From Gnetum montanum (lineage: Eukaryota > Streptophyta > Gnetopsida > Gnetales > Gnetaceae), in assembly GCA_015680685.1 (NCBI GenBank), contig MNCI01011425.1, positions 69,159 through 112,382 on the forward strand: a DNA stretch of 43,224 nucleotides, read 5' to 3'. A program made the position numbers and the translations under genes. Shown here piece after piece: positions 42,865 through 43,224 of this stretch. The stretch's first letter is position 1. Each line of letters opens with the position of its first letter. The notes under the pieces are model-generated. The model was not told the DNA's origin and ran no database searches. It saw only the letters and a program-made list of their open reading frames with translations.

Positions 42865-43224
42865 TGATGAGTGGCAAGGTACCCCTACACTCAACCATAC
42901 GAAACGAGCGTAGCACGAGCGATCCGGTCGAACTCTGCAGACTAAATGCCTTAATGCCATAAGAAACACGTGGGATTAATCATTCGTTGTCTTCCCAGGC
43001 TTGCTTGTATGTGTCACAGTGTATGGTTAAGCAAGTCTAAGGTATATGATTTTTTTGGTATTTTTCGGTTTATCTCCTAAGCTATGAGGGTGAAGGGTTG
43101 AGAAACTAACTAACTCTAACTACAACACTAAGTCCTAGTGTCAGCATCCATTCCCACTTACCGTACACACCCTGAACTGTGCAATTGTGGCTACCAGACG
43201 CTAATCGTTACTAGGATCACCACA
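42865..43224 (-). mobile_element. LTR of the young family, running off the window
   Basis: It begins TGATGAGTGGCAAGGTACCC and follows the left parts of 22912-23270 and 29451-29815 base for base with several differences and small deletions. There is no tRNA-Asp primer site on its left, so in minus orientation it is a 3' or solo LTR. It ends before the U5 modules. If intact, the target duplication on the far side should be CCAAC (42860-42864). Confidence 0.85.

Overview
The window looks like intergenic DNA from a large, repeat-rich seed-plant nuclear genome. The evidence is plant-type Ty3/gypsy retrotransposons (Athila/Tat-like, primed by tRNA-Asp), a plant L1-type LINE, a tRNA-derived SINE, AT-rich spacers, and old copies eroded by C-to-T/G-to-A changes as expected from heavy cytosine methylation. 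A gymnosperm would fit, but species cannot be read from the sequence. There is no bacterial-style gene organisation, no CRISPR array and no rRNA. At most one host protein-coding gene is plausible, at 3041-3463.

Layout. 1-7600: AT-rich DNA with a tandem duplication (935-1175), the end of an LTR cut off by the only N (1817-1871), a SINE (minus strand, about 2113-2345), and a small unknown gene (copy A, 3041-3463) with a plausible TATA box. The tail of that gene plus 1.1 kb downstream is tandemly duplicated as a broken copy B (4537-5702). 7616-18942: an old gag-pol LTR retrotransposon (element 1, plus strand) with both LTRs, a decayed tRNA-Asp primer site, gag, protease, RT, RNase H, integrase and an extra 3' ORF, all full of stops. 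19066-20011: a lone, diverged LTR. 20069-22911 plus 30491-31741: the 3' half of a second such element (element 2), split by a younger insertion. 22912-30490: that insertion, a complete element with two LTRs of about 1.04 kb, a perfect 5-bp target duplication (GAGGT), an 18-nt match to tRNA-Asp, and one intact 1114-codon gag-protease ORF. It has no RT, RNase H or integrase. 31742-32753: host-like DNA with a third copy (C) of the unknown gene. 32754-38618: a full-length but decayed L1-type LINE on the minus strand with a perfect 14-bp target duplication. 39654-41039: a foldback element with two inverted arms of about 560 bp. 41699-42770: the gag of another decayed Ty3/gypsy element. 42865 to the end: the start of another LTR of the young family.

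The most interesting part is the young element. Its intact ORF ends with residues matching the last residues of element 1's pol, so it appears to derive from an autonomous relative by in-frame loss of RT-RH-INT; the extra 3' ORF is also gone. It would need enzymes in trans. Its U5 region holds three modules that share the same conserved segments but have different, mutually complementary arms at the same three places. This is covariation of the kind expected of a structured RNA (or cruciform) in the 5' leader. The lone LTR at 19066 and the LTRs of element 1 lack these modules.
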